DNA of 64,000 nucleotides from NCBI RefSeq assembly GCF_036250735.1, contig NZ_CP109430.1:10478001-10542000 (forward strand). The letters run 5' to 3'. The translations under genes and the position numbers were made by a program. The notes under the pieces are model-generated. The model had not been told where the DNA came from, ran no database searches, and saw only the letters and a program-made list of their open reading frames with translations. Positions 33,478 to 41,097 of this stretch are shown here, piece by piece. Numbering within the stretch: position 1 is the stretch's first letter; each line of letters starts with the position of its first letter. The DNA comes from Streptosporangium sp. NBC_01495. GTDB taxonomy: Bacteria > Actinomycetota > Actinomycetes > Streptosporangiales > Streptosporangiaceae.

Positions 33478-34341
33478 TCAGGACGAGGATGGATCGGTCC
33501 CGTTCGACGGCGTCGAGGAGACCCGGGCGCCGTACCCGGGAATCTCGATGGGGAGGTCGATGCCGTCGAGGGCCCTCGTGCACTCGCAGGTGCGTTCGGC
33601 CGGAAGCAGGGAGACCGCCGACAGCACGAGCGCGCGCAGGCGGGGGAGGTTCGCGTTGAAGATCTGGAAGACCTCGTCCTGCCGCACGCCCGACCCGACG
33701 CCCAGACCCGCGTCCAGGTCGGTGACGAGCGCGATGGGGACGTAACACATCGCCAGCTCGCGTGCGAGCGCCGCCTCCGGATACCCGGTCATGTTGATGA
33801 GCGCCCAGCCCTGCGCGGCGTACCACTGGGACTCGGCGCGGGTGGAGAAGCGCGGCCCCTCGATCACCACCATGGTTCCGCCGTCGACGCAGTCCTCCCT
33901 CGCCTCGGCGGCTCCCCGGAGCACGACGTCCCGCCCGACCTGGCAGTAGGGGTCGGCGAAGGGAACATGGACGGCGGAGACGTCGAAGTAGGTCTGCGCG
34001 CGCCCGCTGGTCCTGTCCACCAGCTGATCGGGCACGACCACCATGCCGGGCCCCAGCTCGGGCCGGAGCGACCCGACGGCGCAGGGTGCGAGGACCTGCC
34101 GGACCCCGATGGAACGCAGCGCCCACAGGTTCGCCCGATAGTTGATCCGGTGCGGCGGATGGCGGTGATCGCGGCCGTGCCGCGGGATGAAGGCGACTTT
34201 CCGGCCGGCGATCTCGGCAAGGACGATCGGGTCGGACGGATCGCCGTACGGTGTGGAGAGCGTGACCTCCCGAGCGCCGTCGATGAGCGAGTAGAACCCG
34301 CTGCCTCCGATGATCCCGATCTCCGCGCTGGGTTCAGCCAT
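33478..34341 (-). CDS. mtnP: S-methyl-5'-thioadenosine phosphorylase
   Basis: The 287-residue enzyme is of the PNP/MTAP family: IGIIGGSGFYSLID at the N terminus, FIPRHGRDHRHPPHRINYRANLWAL phosphate-site region, GTMVVIEGPRFSTRAESQWY and INMTGYPEAALARELAMCY with the ribose-site Met, and VTDLDAG with the purine-site Asp. It cleaves methylthioadenosine with phosphate to adenine and methylthioribose-1-phosphate. I chose ATG 34341 (AAGGA upstream). It lies inside the natural-product locus between tailoring genes, which may mean that MTA is a by-product of the pathway; simple housekeeping is the alternative. Confidence 0.92.
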   Translation of the reverse strand: MAEPSAEIGIIGGSGFYSLIDGAREVTLSTPYGDPSDPIVLAEIAGRKVAFIPRHGRDHRHPPHRINYRANLWALRSIGVRQVLAPCAVGSLRPELGPGMVVVPDQLVDRTSGRAQTYFDVSAVHVPFADPYCQVGRDVVLRGAAEAREDCVDGGTMVVIEGPRFSTRAESQWYAAQGWALINMTGYPEAALARELAMCYVPIALVTDLDAGLGVGSGVRQDEVFQIFNANLPRLRALVLSAVSLLPAERTCECTRALDGIDLPIEIPGYGARVSSTPSNGTDPSSS

Positions 34342-34804
34342 GATCAATCCTTCGTGGTGGTCAGAGTGGCTGTGGCCTGGATGGGGTTGCCTTCTCCCTG
34401 TGGAAGGCCGGCCGTACCGGCGTCCCCGTGGTCACGGAGGGCGACGCCCGAGGCCGCCACCGTCCCCGGCCCGCGTCGCAGGTTCGGCCTCGTCACTGGA
34501 TCACCACGTTCGCCGCGCTGGTCGGCTGGTGCCAGAACGGCCGGATGCCCCGTCATCGTCCCCCCGGCTCGCCGTTCGCCGCGTGCGCTCAGCGGTCACC
34601 GAGTTCCACGGCCCGGTTCTCGGTGGGGTCCGGGAATCCGGGAGACGTGTACTCGGAGAACAGGACGTCGGTGACGACCCTCGCCTCGGGCACGGCGCGA
34701 TCCTTTCCGGAAAAACTTGTCAGCCCGGCCGCAAACTGCCACGACCGGGCTCGCGATAGAGGGAACTGCTGAAAAGGCCAATTTTTCAGCTGCCCAGAAA
34801 AATC
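34342..34804. other. Gene-free divergent gap
   Basis: No open frame here has coding character. The stretch falls in GC towards 34700-34830, where it becomes AT-rich and holds the paired palindromic sites listed next. It separates the MTA phosphorylase (minus) from the second berberine-bridge oxidase (plus). Confidence 0.5.
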
Positions 34805-34846
34805 GCATCTCTTAGGTTGCTCAATGAAGAGCACATCCGGAGATGT
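34805..34846. promoter_or_regulatory. Cluster palindrome sites 2 and 3 (paired)
   Basis: GCATCTCTTAGGTTGC (34805-34820) carries an exact GCATCTC arm, which is GAGATGC on the minus strand. GCACATCCGGAGATGT (34831-34846) carries a near-exact GAGATGY arm. The two sites face opposite genes, with centres 26 bp apart in an AT-rich patch. Confidence 0.5.
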
Positions 34847-34971
34847 CGGGGACGCTCCCGCGCGGGCACGCTTGTCACAGCCGGCGGGGACGACGGGGCC
34901 CGTCCCGCCCCGATCCGCGAGCTTCACGGGGACGTTCGTGCCCGCGGCGGCGGGGTCACCGGCCGTGCCGG

Positions 34972-35082
34972 GTCGTTCGAGTCGTGCTCACGCCTTTCGC
35001 CGCATGGGGTCGTTCGAGTCGTGCCCACGCCTCCCGCCGCATCGGGTCATTCGAGTCGTTCCCACGCCTCCCGCCGAAAAGG
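34972..35082. repeat. 37-bp tandem repeat, 3 units
   Basis: GTCGTTCGAGTCGTGC starts at 34972 and 35009 and, as GTCATTCGAGTCGTTC, at 35046, an exact 37-bp period. The third unit runs directly into the ribosome site of the next gene. The TTCGAGTC core resembles a tRNA T-loop, but no tRNA can be folded. Confidence 0.95.
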
Positions 35083-35092
35083 AGTCAGTCTC

Positions 35093-36478
35093 GTGACGAC
35101 GTTCATCGACCGCGTGCCCGCCGCGATCGACCGGCTCGACCCCGGCCTTCATGGCCGGATCATCCTGCCCGGCGACCCCGGGTACGACGCGGCGCGCGCC
35201 GTCCACGCCGGTGGCGTCGATCACCGGCCGGCGGTCGTCATCAGGCCCGGTGACGCGACGCAGGTCGCGCGGGTCGTCACGCTCGCCAGGGAGACCGGGC
35301 TGGAGCTCTCGATCCGCAGCGGCGGGCACAGCGCTGTCGGCCACGGCGTCTCCAACGGCGGCATCTGCCTGGACCTGGCCGGCATGAAGAACCTGGAGAT
35401 CGACGTCGAGGGCCGGACGGCCTGGGTGGAGACCGGTATGAGGGCCGGTGAGCACGCCACCGCGACCGCGGCCCACGGCCTGGTCACCGGGTTCGGCGAC
35501 ACGGCCTCCGTGGGCATCGGCGGCATCACCCTCGGCGGAGGCATCGGCTACCTCGTGCGCAAGCACGGGCTCACCGTCGACGACCTGCTGGCCGCCGAGA
35601 TCGTCACCGCCGACGGCGCGATCCTGCACGTCGACGAGGACCGTCACCCCGACCTGTTCTGGGCCATCCGCGGCGGCGGCGGCAACTTCGGCGTCGCCAC
35701 CCGCCTCAGGTTCCGCCTGCACGAGCTGGACGGCGTCTACGGCGGCATGCTCGTCCTGCCGGCGACGCCCGAGGCGATCGTCTCCTTCGTCGCCGAGGCC
35801 GAGGACGCCCCCGAGGAACTGTCGGCGATCGCGAACGTCATGCCCTCGCCGCCCGTGCCGTTCGTCCCCGAGGAGCACCACGGCAGGCCCGTCATCATGG
35901 CCACGATGTGCTACGCGGGTCCGGCGGAGGCCGGTGAGCGGGCCCTCGCGCCGTTCCGGGCGATCGCCGGGCCGCTCGCCGACCTGGTCCGGGCCGTGCC
36001 GTACCCGGGCATGTATCCGCCGGGGGGCTCCGGCACGCGCTCCATGGCCGCGACCGCCAACATGTTCGTCGACCGCGTCGACCTCGCGGTGGCCGGGAAC
36101 ATCCTGGAGCGCACGAAGTCCTCCACCGCGGCGATGACCGTGACACAGCTGCGCGTGCTGGGCGGGGCCATGGCGCGGGTGCCCGTCACGGCCACCGCGT
36201 TCGCCCATCGCGGGAGCCGCGTCATGGTCAACCTGACCGCCGTGCACGCGGACCCCGCGGAAGCCGGTGAGCACGCCGCCTGGGTCGCCGCCTTCGCCGC
36301 CTCGCTCAGGCAGGACGACCCGGGTGTCTACGTGAACTTCATGCTCAACGAGGGCGAGGAGCGGATCAGGGCGGCCTACCCCGGCGGCGCCTACGAGCGG
36401 CTGGCGCGGATCAAGGCGAGGTACGACCCGGAGAACCTGTTCCGCCTCAACCAGAACATCCCGCCCGCGGCCGGCTGA
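35093..36478 (+). CDS. FAD-linked oxidase, berberine-bridge-enzyme family
   Basis: The 461-residue protein is the paralogue of 28607-29989, with RSGGHSAVGHG for covalent His-FAD, the VGIGGITLGGGIGYL loop and the C-terminal FRLNQNIPPAAG. I chose GTG 35093 with AAAAGGAG upstream; the frame is open for 276 more bases only through the repeat array. The middle of the gene is identical in DNA to the paralogue, while both ends differ, so substrate pockets may differ while the flavin site is homogenised. It probably performs an oxidation in product tailoring. Confidence 0.9.
   Translation: MTTFIDRVPAAIDRLDPGLHGRIILPGDPGYDAARAVHAGGVDHRPAVVIRPGDATQVARVVTLARETGLELSIRSGGHSAVGHGVSNGGICLDLAGMKNLEIDVEGRTAWVETGMRAGEHATATAAHGLVTGFGDTASVGIGGITLGGGIGYLVRKHGLTVDDLLAAEIVTADGAILHVDEDRHPDLFWAIRGGGGNFGVATRLRFRLHELDGVYGGMLVLPATPEAIVSFVAEAEDAPEELSAIANVMPSPPVPFVPEEHHGRPVIMATMCYAGPAEAGERALAPFRAIAGPLADLVRAVPYPGMYPPGGSGTRSMAATANMFVDRVDLAVAGNILERTKSSTAAMTVTQLRVLGGAMARVPVTATAFAHRGSRVMVNLTAVHADPAEAGEHAAWVAAFAASLRQDDPGVYVNFMLNEGEERIRAAYPGGAYERLARIKARYDPENLFRLNQNIPPAAG
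35471..35901 (+). repeat. Gene-conversion tract, copy B (inverted relative to 29181-29611)
   Basis: Identical on the opposite strand to copy A over 35471-35763 (293 bases) and 35793-35901 (109 bases). The first mismatches outside occur at 35470 and 35902. The two copies flank a 5.9-kb segment with the SDR, SnoaL-like, hydroxylase and MTA phosphorylase genes. Confidence 0.95.
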
Positions 36479-36486
36479 GATCCCGA

Positions 36487-36656
36487 ACGGCCGGGGACAC
36501 GCCCGCTCAGCCGCGTGGCTTACGCGAATGGCTCCCCGTGTGACTCCCCCGCACGGCTCACGCGCGGGAGGGCCAGGGACGCGCCCGCTCACCTGCGGGG
36601 GCTTACGCGCGGGACGGCCGGAGACACGCCCGCTCAGCCGCGCGGTTTGCGCGCGG
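36487..36656. repeat. About 42-bp repeat copied from a gene end
   Basis: Three copies of ACGGCCGGRGACACGCCCGC followed by CTCAGCCGCGYGGYTTRCGCG lie at about 36487, 36569 and 36614. The last one contains the final codons and stop of the minus-strand methyltransferase. The other copies lie outside any gene. Confidence 0.85.
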
Positions 36657-37458
36657 CGACGATCACGTAGCCGACCTGGTCCCGGCGGGGGGCGAAGAAG
36701 CCGAGGTGCCTGCTGGCGAACTCGCCGAGCGCCTCCTCGCCGAACTTGGCCAGGAGCTCCTGTCTCCGGCTCATCGCGGCCTTGACGTACTTCGACCTGC
36801 GTCCGAACACCCGCGGGCCGCACTGGGTGTACTCCTCGACCTCGAACCCGGCGTCCCCGGCGTACTCCAGCCACTCCCGCAGCGTGGGCAGTCGCGGCAG
36901 CTTCAGCGCGGACATGAAGGTGGCCAGCCGCCTCGGTTCGGCCGCGGACTCCAGGCTGAAGTCGGAGAAGGCGATCCGGCCGCCGGGGCGGAGCACCCGG
37001 AAGAACTCGGCGAAGACCCGGACGGGATCGGGGGCGTTCTGCAGCGACTCCAGCGCCAGCACGGCGTCGAAGGAGCCGTCGGGGAACGGGAGCTCCATGT
37101 AGTCGCCGTACTGGAATCGCGCGAGCTCTTCCATGCCGTTCGACGCGGCCCGCTCGTTGGCCCGCTCGATCTCGTAGGCGCTGAGGGTGATCCCGGTGAC
37201 CCGCGCGCCGTACCGCCTGGCGAGGAAGACCCCGGTCTCGCCGGGGCCGCAGCCCGCGTCCAGCAGCCGCTCGCCGGAGCGGAGCCCGAGCGTGTCGGTG
37301 ACCTTCCGGGTGATCCGGTGGACGGCCTCCTTCAGCGTCGCCTCGTCCTGCTCGTCGTACCAGTACCACATGTGCACCTGGCCGCCGCGCAGTTCGTCCG
37401 CGATCGGAGAACGCTCGTCGTAATGCGTGCCGATATTCGCCGCGCCAATACTTTCCAC
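36634..37458 (-). CDS. SAM-dependent small-molecule methyltransferase
   Basis: The 274-residue class I methyltransferase has motif I LLDAGCGPGETGVFLARRYG near residue 65, motif II GITLSAYEIERAN, and the post-core ELPFPDGSFDAVLALESLQ and RVLRPGGRIAFSDF strands. The N-terminal HMWYWYDEQDEATLKEAVHRIT segment places it with the gamma-tocopherol/sterol-type small-molecule methyltransferases found in natural-product clusters. It is likely an O-, N- or C-methyltransferase on the aromatic unit or sugar; the atom cannot be told. It is divergent from a second, larger methyltransferase gene. Confidence 0.9.
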   Translation of the reverse strand: MESIGAANIGTHYDERSPIADELRGGQVHMWYWYDEQDEATLKEAVHRITRKVTDTLGLRSGERLLDAGCGPGETGVFLARRYGARVTGITLSAYEIERANERAASNGMEELARFQYGDYMELPFPDGSFDAVLALESLQNAPDPVRVFAEFFRVLRPGGRIAFSDFSLESAAEPRRLATFMSALKLPRLPTLREWLEYAGDAGFEVEEYTQCGPRVFGRRSKYVKAAMSRRQELLAKFGEEALGEFASRHLGFFAPRRDQVGYVIVAARKPRG

Positions 37459-37517
37459 GGTCCTGAATTAGTTCCCGGAATCGGCGCCGCCGCAACTCCC
37501 CGCTTGCTGACTGATAC

Positions 37518-37533
37518 GCACGCAGAAAGATGC
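37518..37533. promoter_or_regulatory. Cluster palindrome site 4
   Basis: GCACGCAGAAAGATGC keeps the right half AAGATGC and GCA of the left half. It lies in the short divergent gap between two methyltransferase genes, 62 bases before the plus-strand start. Confidence 0.45.
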
Positions 37534-37594
37534 CGCGGAAAAACGTGGATGTGAGGATGAGGCACCTGGACGTTTCCCGAGAGGAATCCATGAC

Positions 37595-39154
37595 ATGAGC
37601 GTTTCCACCGCGCGCACCAGTGACGCCGGGCTGGTCGTGGAGTTCGTCACGGCGCCGCCCGGCCTGGTCGAGGAGAGGTACCGGCGGCTGGTGGGCGAGC
37701 TGTGGCACGAGGGCGTCGCCACCGACCTGGCCCTGCCCGCGGTGCCCGAGCTCGTGGCGGCGATGGGGCACGCCGACGAGGACAGGCAGGGCTATCTGGC
37801 CATCCTGCTGGGGCTGCTCGCCGAGTCCGAGTATCCCGTCGTCGGCGACCCGCTTTCCTCCGCCGTACGGCGAGGCCTGGACCTCTATCTGGACCTGCTG
37901 GCCGAGGGCGGCGAGCGGCGGCCGCGCACGCTCGCCCTGCTCTACCTGCTCTCGCACTTCCCCGACGACCGTGACCGGATCATGGCCGCCGTCGAGCCGC
38001 TCGGCCTGGACGAGGACGACCTGAGCAGGCTCGACCGGAACCTGCGGGACCTGGATCCGAGGGATCCCGGCCTGGGCCGGGTGTGGCCGTCGCCGTCGGT
38101 GTGGAAGCTGACCGAGGAGGAGCTCCGGTACGACAGGGAGCGGATCAAGGGCCTCACCACCCGGCAGATCATCACGAACTGGGAGAACGACACCCGGACC
38201 ATCCTCGGGTACTCGGGGGCCAAGGCGTACTGGGCCGTCCGGCACGGCATGCCGGCCCCGCTCCCGCCGGAACCCGGCTCCTACGACCCGCCCGCCGCCC
38301 CCGAGCTGGACCTGGAGGCCTTCACCCGGCACGCGGACCTGCTGCTCTGCCCGGCCTGTCACGGCGGCCTGACGTTCCGGGCCGGCCAGGCCCGATGCGA
38401 TGCCTGCTCCGTGACCTATCCCGTCGCGCGGGGCATCCTCGACCTCTCGGCGGGCGTCAAGGACACCACCTTCGGCGCGGAGGCCGCGTCGGACGAGGCG
38501 ACGGCGGATCTGCTCCAGAAGCTGTCGGAGATGCCCAGCATGGGCCTGTACTACGAGGCCGTGCTCCGCCCGGCCTTCCTGCGGATCGCCGGCGCGAACT
38601 GGGGCGACGCGATGACGCCGGAGGACGAGGACGACCACATCGCCAGGCACCTGTCCGGTACGGAGGGGCCGGTGCTCGACCTGGCCGCGGGCGCGGGCAG
38701 GTGGACCGCGGTGGTGGCCGGGGTGGTCGGCGCCGACCGGCTGATCGCGCTGGACATGGGGCTGCCGATGCTGACCGTGTTGCGCGGCAGGCTGCCCGAG
38801 GTGCCCGCGGTCCGGGCAAGCGCGCTGCGGCTGCCCTTCGAGGACGCCTCGATGGGCGCGGTGAACTGCTGGAACGCCCTGCAGGCCTTCCCCGACGACG
38901 CCGCGAAGGCGATCGCGGAGGTGGGCCGCGTCCTGCGTCCCGGCGGGATCCTCACGATGATGACCTACCTCTTCGACCCCGACCCCGTCGCCCGGCACTT
39001 CCAGGCCTCCCACTTCTTCCCCAGCCGCCCCGAGGGGATGCTGCTCTTCGAGCGCGAGGAGATCCGCGGCTGGCTGGCCGAGGCGGGCATGAGGGTCCGG
39101 CACATGTCCGGGCCGGGCACCTTCGTCCTCGTCACGGCCGAACGGGAAGGCTGA
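37595..39154 (+). CDS. Methyltransferase with helical N-terminal and Trm112-like zinc domain
   Basis: The 519-residue protein has three parts. Residues 1 to about 200 are mostly helical and acidic. A zinc ribbon follows near residues 250-290, with LLCPACHGGL and ARCDACSVTYPV giving a four-cysteine Trm112-like knuckle. The C-terminal class I methyltransferase domain begins PVLDLAAGAGRWTAVVAGVVG and ends LRPGGILTMMTYLF. ATG 37595 follows GAGGAA. The combination of zinc ribbon and methyltransferase resembles UbiE-like and mycosporine-type enzymes, but the long N-terminal part is unfamiliar to me. It probably methylates the natural product. Confidence 0.85.
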   Translation: MSVSTARTSDAGLVVEFVTAPPGLVEERYRRLVGELWHEGVATDLALPAVPELVAAMGHADEDRQGYLAILLGLLAESEYPVVGDPLSSAVRRGLDLYLDLLAEGGERRPRTLALLYLLSHFPDDRDRIMAAVEPLGLDEDDLSRLDRNLRDLDPRDPGLGRVWPSPSVWKLTEEELRYDRERIKGLTTRQIITNWENDTRTILGYSGAKAYWAVRHGMPAPLPPEPGSYDPPAAPELDLEAFTRHADLLLCPACHGGLTFRAGQARCDACSVTYPVARGILDLSAGVKDTTFGAEAASDEATADLLQKLSEMPSMGLYYEAVLRPAFLRIAGANWGDAMTPEDEDDHIARHLSGTEGPVLDLAAGAGRWTAVVAGVVGADRLIALDMGLPMLTVLRGRLPEVPAVRASALRLPFEDASMGAVNCWNALQAFPDDAAKAIAEVGRVLRPGGILTMMTYLFDPDPVARHFQASHFFPSRPEGMLLFEREEIRGWLAEAGMRVRHMSGPGTFVLVTAEREG

Positions 39155-39174
39155 GCCGCGCGCGACGGCACCTT

Positions 39175-39262
39175 CGTGACTCCGCCGCCGTGACTTTCAC
39201 CGGCGTGACTTTCACCGCTGTGACTTTCACCGGCGTGACTTCCGCCGCTGTGACCTCGCCGC
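39175..39262. repeat. 15-bp tandem repeat (GTGACTTTCACCGGC)
   Basis: TGACTTTCACCG recurs at 39191, 39206 and 39221, with degenerate flanking copies, a 15-bp period. It lies just upstream of the palindromic site and promoter of the adenylation-aminomutase operon. Confidence 0.9.
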
Positions 39263-39320
39263 GTGAAAAAGACCGGAGGGTGTCTCTTTTGTTGCGCCGC
39301 TTTTCCGGGAATTCGGCACA

Positions 39321-39336
39321 GCATTTCCAGAGATGC
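39321..39336 (+). promoter_or_regulatory. Cluster palindrome site 5: GCATTTCCAGAGATGC
   Basis: This exact copy of site 1 lies 100 bases upstream of the adenylation gene. GGAATTC lies six bases before the site, as it also does before site 47588, giving an extended GGAATTC-N6-GCATTTC arrangement. Confidence 0.7.
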
Positions 39337-39435
39337 GCCACCGGGCGCCGGAGCCGGACGATAAGCGCGATCGCGGTTCGGGAAAACGCGAAAAGACATT
39401 CGGTCGCCGACCCCGCTTTCCGGAGAGGATCGCAC

Positions 39436-41097
39436 GTGAGCAGGCCAGTCCAAGAATTGGTGGAACCGCACGCCAGGGAACGGCCGGAGGCGGTCGCGGT
39501 GGACGAGGGCGGCACCCGCCTCTCGTACCGCGAGCTCGGCACCCGGTCGGCCGCGGTCGCCCACGCGTTGCGCGCGGTGGAGGGCAGGCCGGTGGCGGTG
39601 CGAATGCCGCGGGGGGCGGGACAGGTCGTCGCGGTGCTCGGGGCGCTGAGGGCCGGCGCGTACGTGGTCTGCCTGGGCGCGGGCGACGTGGGTGACCGGG
39701 GCAGGGCTATGCTCGGCGAGCTCGGGCCCGCCGCCCTGGTGGGAGCCGACGACGCGCTGGCCCGGTGGTTCCGGGACGAGCTGGGCGGCGAGGTCGTCGA
39801 CCCGGCCCGCCTGGCCGGGGCTCCCGCGGCACCGGCCGGGCGCGACCAGGCTCATCCGGCCAAGGCTTCGGCGGCACCGGCCGGGCGGGACCAGGCTCGT
39901 CCGGCCGGGGCTTCGGCGGCGCCGATCGGGCGCGACCAGGCTCGTCCGGCCGGGGCTCCGTCCGCGTCGGCCGGGCGCGACCCGGCCCACGTGACCGACG
40001 CTTCGGCGGTGCCGGCCGGGCGCGACCCGGCCGACCGTGCCTATGTCGCCTACACCTCGGGCACGACCGGTAGGCCCAAGGGCATCCCGCACACCCACGG
40101 GACCCTCTCCCAGTTCGTCACCTGGTTCGCCGGGGAGTTCGGCATCGGCCCCGGGTCCCGGGTGGCGCAGTGGGCGATGCCCGGATACGACGCGAACCTC
40201 ATGGAGATCTTCGCCGCCCTCACGGCGGGGGCGACCCTCTGCCCGGTGCCGGAACGGATCAGGACCAACCCGGAGCGGATCGTCGACTGGCTCGCGGCCG
40301 AGCGGATCACCCACTTCCAGACGGTCCCCAGCTTCGCCCGCACCTGCCGCCACGTCCTGCGGGAACTCCCCGACCTCGGCCACCTGCTGCTGGCGGGGGA
40401 GCCGCTGACCGGGGAACTCGCGGGCGACCTGCGCGCGCTCCTGCCCGCCGTACGCCTGGTCAACCTCTACGGCCCGACCGAGTCGATCCTGGCCACCTGG
40501 TTCGAGGTGGACGGACCGGTGCGGGGGGCGGTGCCGGTCGGCGGGCCCGTCCCCGGACGGCGGGTGCTGGTGGTGGACGGGGACGACGGTCCCTGCCCTG
40601 CAGGTGTCACCGGGGAGATCGTCATCCTCGGTCGGCACGTCACGCCCGGCTACGTGGGGGCGTCGGCGAAGGAGCGCTCCGCCTTCCGGCCGCTGGCCGG
40701 CCTGCCGCTTCCGACCTATCGGACCGGCGACCGCGGCCGGTGGCGGGAGGACGGGGTGCTGGAGTTTCGCGGGCGCGGGGACTCCCAGGTCAAGTTCAAC
40801 GGCAGCCGCCTGGAGCTGGCCGACCTGGAGGAGACCCTGGCGGCTCAGGGCTCGGTGGCCGAGTGCGCCGTGCGCGCCGAGGTCGACGCCGACGGGCTGG
40901 TGACCCGGCTGGTGGCCTACATCGTGCCGCGCGATCCGGGGGCGGCGCGGGCCGCCTGGCGGGGCGCGGTGCGCCGGACCTTCGGCGACGCCATGCCGCC
41001 GCTGGTTTTCAAGATCTTCAAGGAGCTGCCGCGCAACGCCGGTGGCAAGGTGGACCGCTCACGATTGGAAAAGAACGGTGACCCTGCTCGAAACTGA
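39436..41097 (+). CDS. Free-standing NRPS adenylation enzyme (SgcC1-like, beta-tyrosine activating)
   Basis: The 553-residue enzyme has the adenylation core motifs in order: A3 AYTSGTTGRPKG, A4-region PGYDANLMEIF, A5 LYGPTESI, A7 TYRTGDRGRW, A8 GRGDSQVKFNGSRLELADLE and A10 NAGGKVDRSRL with the catalytic Lys. No condensation or carrier domain is fused. Residues 129-200 are nearly five 15-residue repeats (ASAAPAGRDQARPAG type) inserted just before A3. GTG 39436 follows GGAGAGGA. It overlaps the aminomutase gene by 20 bases, so it most likely activates that enzyme's product, beta-tyrosine, and loads it on the carrier protein at 42843, as SgcC1 does in C-1027 biosynthesis. Confidence 0.92.
   Translation: MSRPVQELVEPHARERPEAVAVDEGGTRLSYRELGTRSAAVAHALRAVEGRPVAVRMPRGAGQVVAVLGALRAGAYVVCLGAGDVGDRGRAMLGELGPAALVGADDALARWFRDELGGEVVDPARLAGAPAAPAGRDQAHPAKASAAPAGRDQARPAGASAAPIGRDQARPAGAPSASAGRDPAHVTDASAVPAGRDPADRAYVAYTSGTTGRPKGIPHTHGTLSQFVTWFAGEFGIGPGSRVAQWAMPGYDANLMEIFAALTAGATLCPVPERIRTNPERIVDWLAAERITHFQTVPSFARTCRHVLRELPDLGHLLLAGEPLTGELAGDLRALLPAVRLVNLYGPTESILATWFEVDGPVRGAVPVGGPVPGRRVLVVDGDDGPCPAGVTGEIVILGRHVTPGYVGASAKERSAFRPLAGLPLPTYRTGDRGRWREDGVLEFRGRGDSQVKFNGSRLELADLEETLAAQGSVAECAVRAEVDADGLVTRLVAYIVPRDPGAARAAWRGAVRRTFGDAMPPLVFKIFKELPRNAGGKVDRSRLEKNGDPARN
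39820..40035 (+). repeat. 45-bp tandem repeat inside the adenylation gene
   Basis: Four full 45-bp units start at 39820, 39865, 39910 and 39955, with a partial fifth at 40000. The period equals 15 codons, so the insert keeps the frame. The encoded Ala/Pro/Gly/Arg/Asp-rich segment looks disordered. Confidence 0.95.

Noticed and set aside
34596..34808. Short minus-strand gene starting at the ATG inside palindrome site 2
   Set aside because: It lacks a ribosome site and coding bias, and its start coincides with the conserved GAGATGCG motif, so the ATG is explained by the motif.
34972..35082. tRNA T-loop-like TTCGAGTC copies
   Set aside because: No matching acceptor, anticodon or D stems can be formed; the string is part of a 37-bp repeat.
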